A DNA stretch of 64,000 nt from positions 868,001-932,000 of the forward strand of contig JAGTXX020000012.1 of assembly GCA_019044685.2 (NCBI GenBank). The letters run 5' to 3'. Below the pieces are notes generated by a model, which was not told where the DNA came from, did not search any database, and saw nothing but the letters and a program-made list of their open reading frames with translations. The translations under genes and the position numbers were made by a program. Below are positions 63,318 through 64,000 of the stretch, piece after piece. This stretch comes from Nannochloris sp. 'desiccata'. Its lineage: Eukaryota > Chlorophyta > Trebouxiophyceae > Chlorellales > Chlorellaceae. Each line of letters begins with the position of its first letter. Within the stretch, counting starts at the first letter, position 1.

Positions 63318-64000
63318 CTACTTTTTCTTTTTAAAGCTTGCATCTGCTTTTAAATGTGCAAAATGCTTCAAAGTTCGCTTCAACGCTTCATCCATACTGA
63401 CAGCAGGGCAATACCCCAGATCTTGCTTGGCTCTGGCACAACTGAACGTACGATTTGAAGACGCAACAATAATACGGAAGGGTGTAAAATCAGTTTCCAA
63501 GCGTTTAATAGGGCTTAAAAGGGGAATTATCATGTACTGCATAATGTAGGCAATGAACAAAATAACACCAACGGGAAGGTGAATACGAGGACGACCATAG
63601 CCTAATCCATCACATAGATCACCCATAAAGCCCCAAAATGGCCTTGGATCATCATTTGTAACGAAATATGCGTTTCCAGCAGCTTTGGAACCGACTCCTT
63701 TGGCTATCAGCACATCAGCGGCAGCCAAGTGTGCTGCTGCCACGTTTCCAGCATAAGTCCAGTCCATCATGTTTTTACCGTCGCCTAGAATATATTTCAT
63801 CTTTCCAGCGCGTGCTTTCTCCACAGTGGTAGGCACAGTGAGTAAATCATACTCACCAAAAATTCCAGAAGGTCGAAGAGCACAAGTTGCTACACCGCCT
63901 TTGCCATTAGCTTCCAAGACCACTTTTTCACCTTCAATTTTGGTCACAGTGTAGAAATCCAAAGGTTTTGCAGCATAGGCGGTTTCTTTCTCGTCAGCTA
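63318..64000 (-). CDS. 3-beta-HSD/sterol-4-alpha-carboxylate 3-dehydrogenase-like protein, 5' truncated
   Basis: The C-terminal 227 residues of an extended short-chain dehydrogenase of the 3-beta-HSD family (NSDHL/ERG26 type) run off the window. The open frame continues to base 64000, so the Rossmann nucleotide-binding start is missing. The catalytic YxxxK is visible (DFYTVTK), followed by ALRPSGIFG, DGKNMMDWTYAGNVAAAHL and FVTNDDPRPFWGF, all typical of the family. A hydrophobic stretch (VGVILFIAYIMQYMIIPLL) may be a membrane anchor. The C-terminus FKKKK fits a dilysine ER-retrieval signal. The likely role is NAD-dependent C4 demethylation in sterol synthesis at the ER; a related dehydrogenase is possible. 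Confidence 0.88.
   Translation of the reverse strand, partial: ADEKETAYAAKPLDFYTVTKIEGEKVVLEANGKGGVATCALRPSGIFGEYDLLTVPTTVEKARAGKMKYILGDGKNMMDWTYAGNVAAAHLAAADVLIAKGVGSKAAGNAYFVTNDDPRPFWGFMGDLCDGLGYGRPRIHLPVGVILFIAYIMQYMIIPLLSPIKRLETDFTPFRIIVASSNRTFSCARAKQDLGYCPAVSMDEALKRTLKHFAHLKADASFKKKK

Overview
The window is eukaryotic nuclear DNA from a photosynthetic green organism, most likely a chlorophyte alga with a compact genome. The signs are GT-AG introns of about 60-460 nt in roughly half the genes, plastid proteins with transit-peptide-like N-termini (geranylgeranyl reductase, plastid leucyl-tRNA synthetase, a plastid-type GAPDH), plant-type relatives (AIP2-like RING ligase, SBP transcription factor, plant-like VPS25 and SYS1), and TGTAA, the usual green-algal poly(A) signal, after many stop codons. 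Density is about one gene per 2 kb with short intergenic gaps. A Picochlorum- or Nannochloris-like trebouxiophyte would fit, but the species cannot be fixed from the sequence. I see no operons, CRISPR arrays, phage, transposons, tRNA or rRNA.

Layout. 0-10 kb: 5'-truncated GID7/WDR26, TRIP13/PCH2 ATPase, ORMDL, Rieske protein, CHLP. 8-24 kb: BRCT protein of microcephalin type, HAD 5'-nucleotidase, PAN2, VPS25, GAPDH, plastid LeuRS. 24-38 kb: an unreported four-exon small gene, plastid PH-like membrane protein, SYS1, CBS-domain protein, TBL2-like WD40, MATE transporter, TANGO2, TBC Rab-GAP, F-box/LRR protein and a probable F-box relic. 38-47 kb: a disordered membrane protein with two possible 3' ends, alpha-tubulin, HISN3, GRC3/NOL9, AIP2-like ligase. 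47-64 kb: SEC15 with a one-base frame break, TMEM161, RIO1, eRF1, a large SBP factor with a membrane domain, epsilon-COP and a truncated sterol dehydrogenase.

The genes are mostly housekeeping and do not form one pathway. Loose themes are membrane traffic (ORMDL, VPS25, SYS1, TBC, SEC15, epsilon-COP, TANGO2), RNA and translation (PAN2, GRC3, RIO1, eRF1, LeuRS), ubiquitin ligation (GID7, F-box, AIP2-like) and plastid metabolism. Many are arranged head-to-head over 0.2-0.5 kb shared promoters or tail-to-tail over short 3' regions.

Most informative observations: the hidden gene at 24060-24662, built from four small phase-0 exons; the SEC15 frame break in a T7 run; the SBP factor with ankyrin repeats, a polytopic C-terminus and two extra 5' exons; alternative last exons at 39858/40774; and a hairpin-rich third intron in eRF1. 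I found no convincing new multi-gene system.
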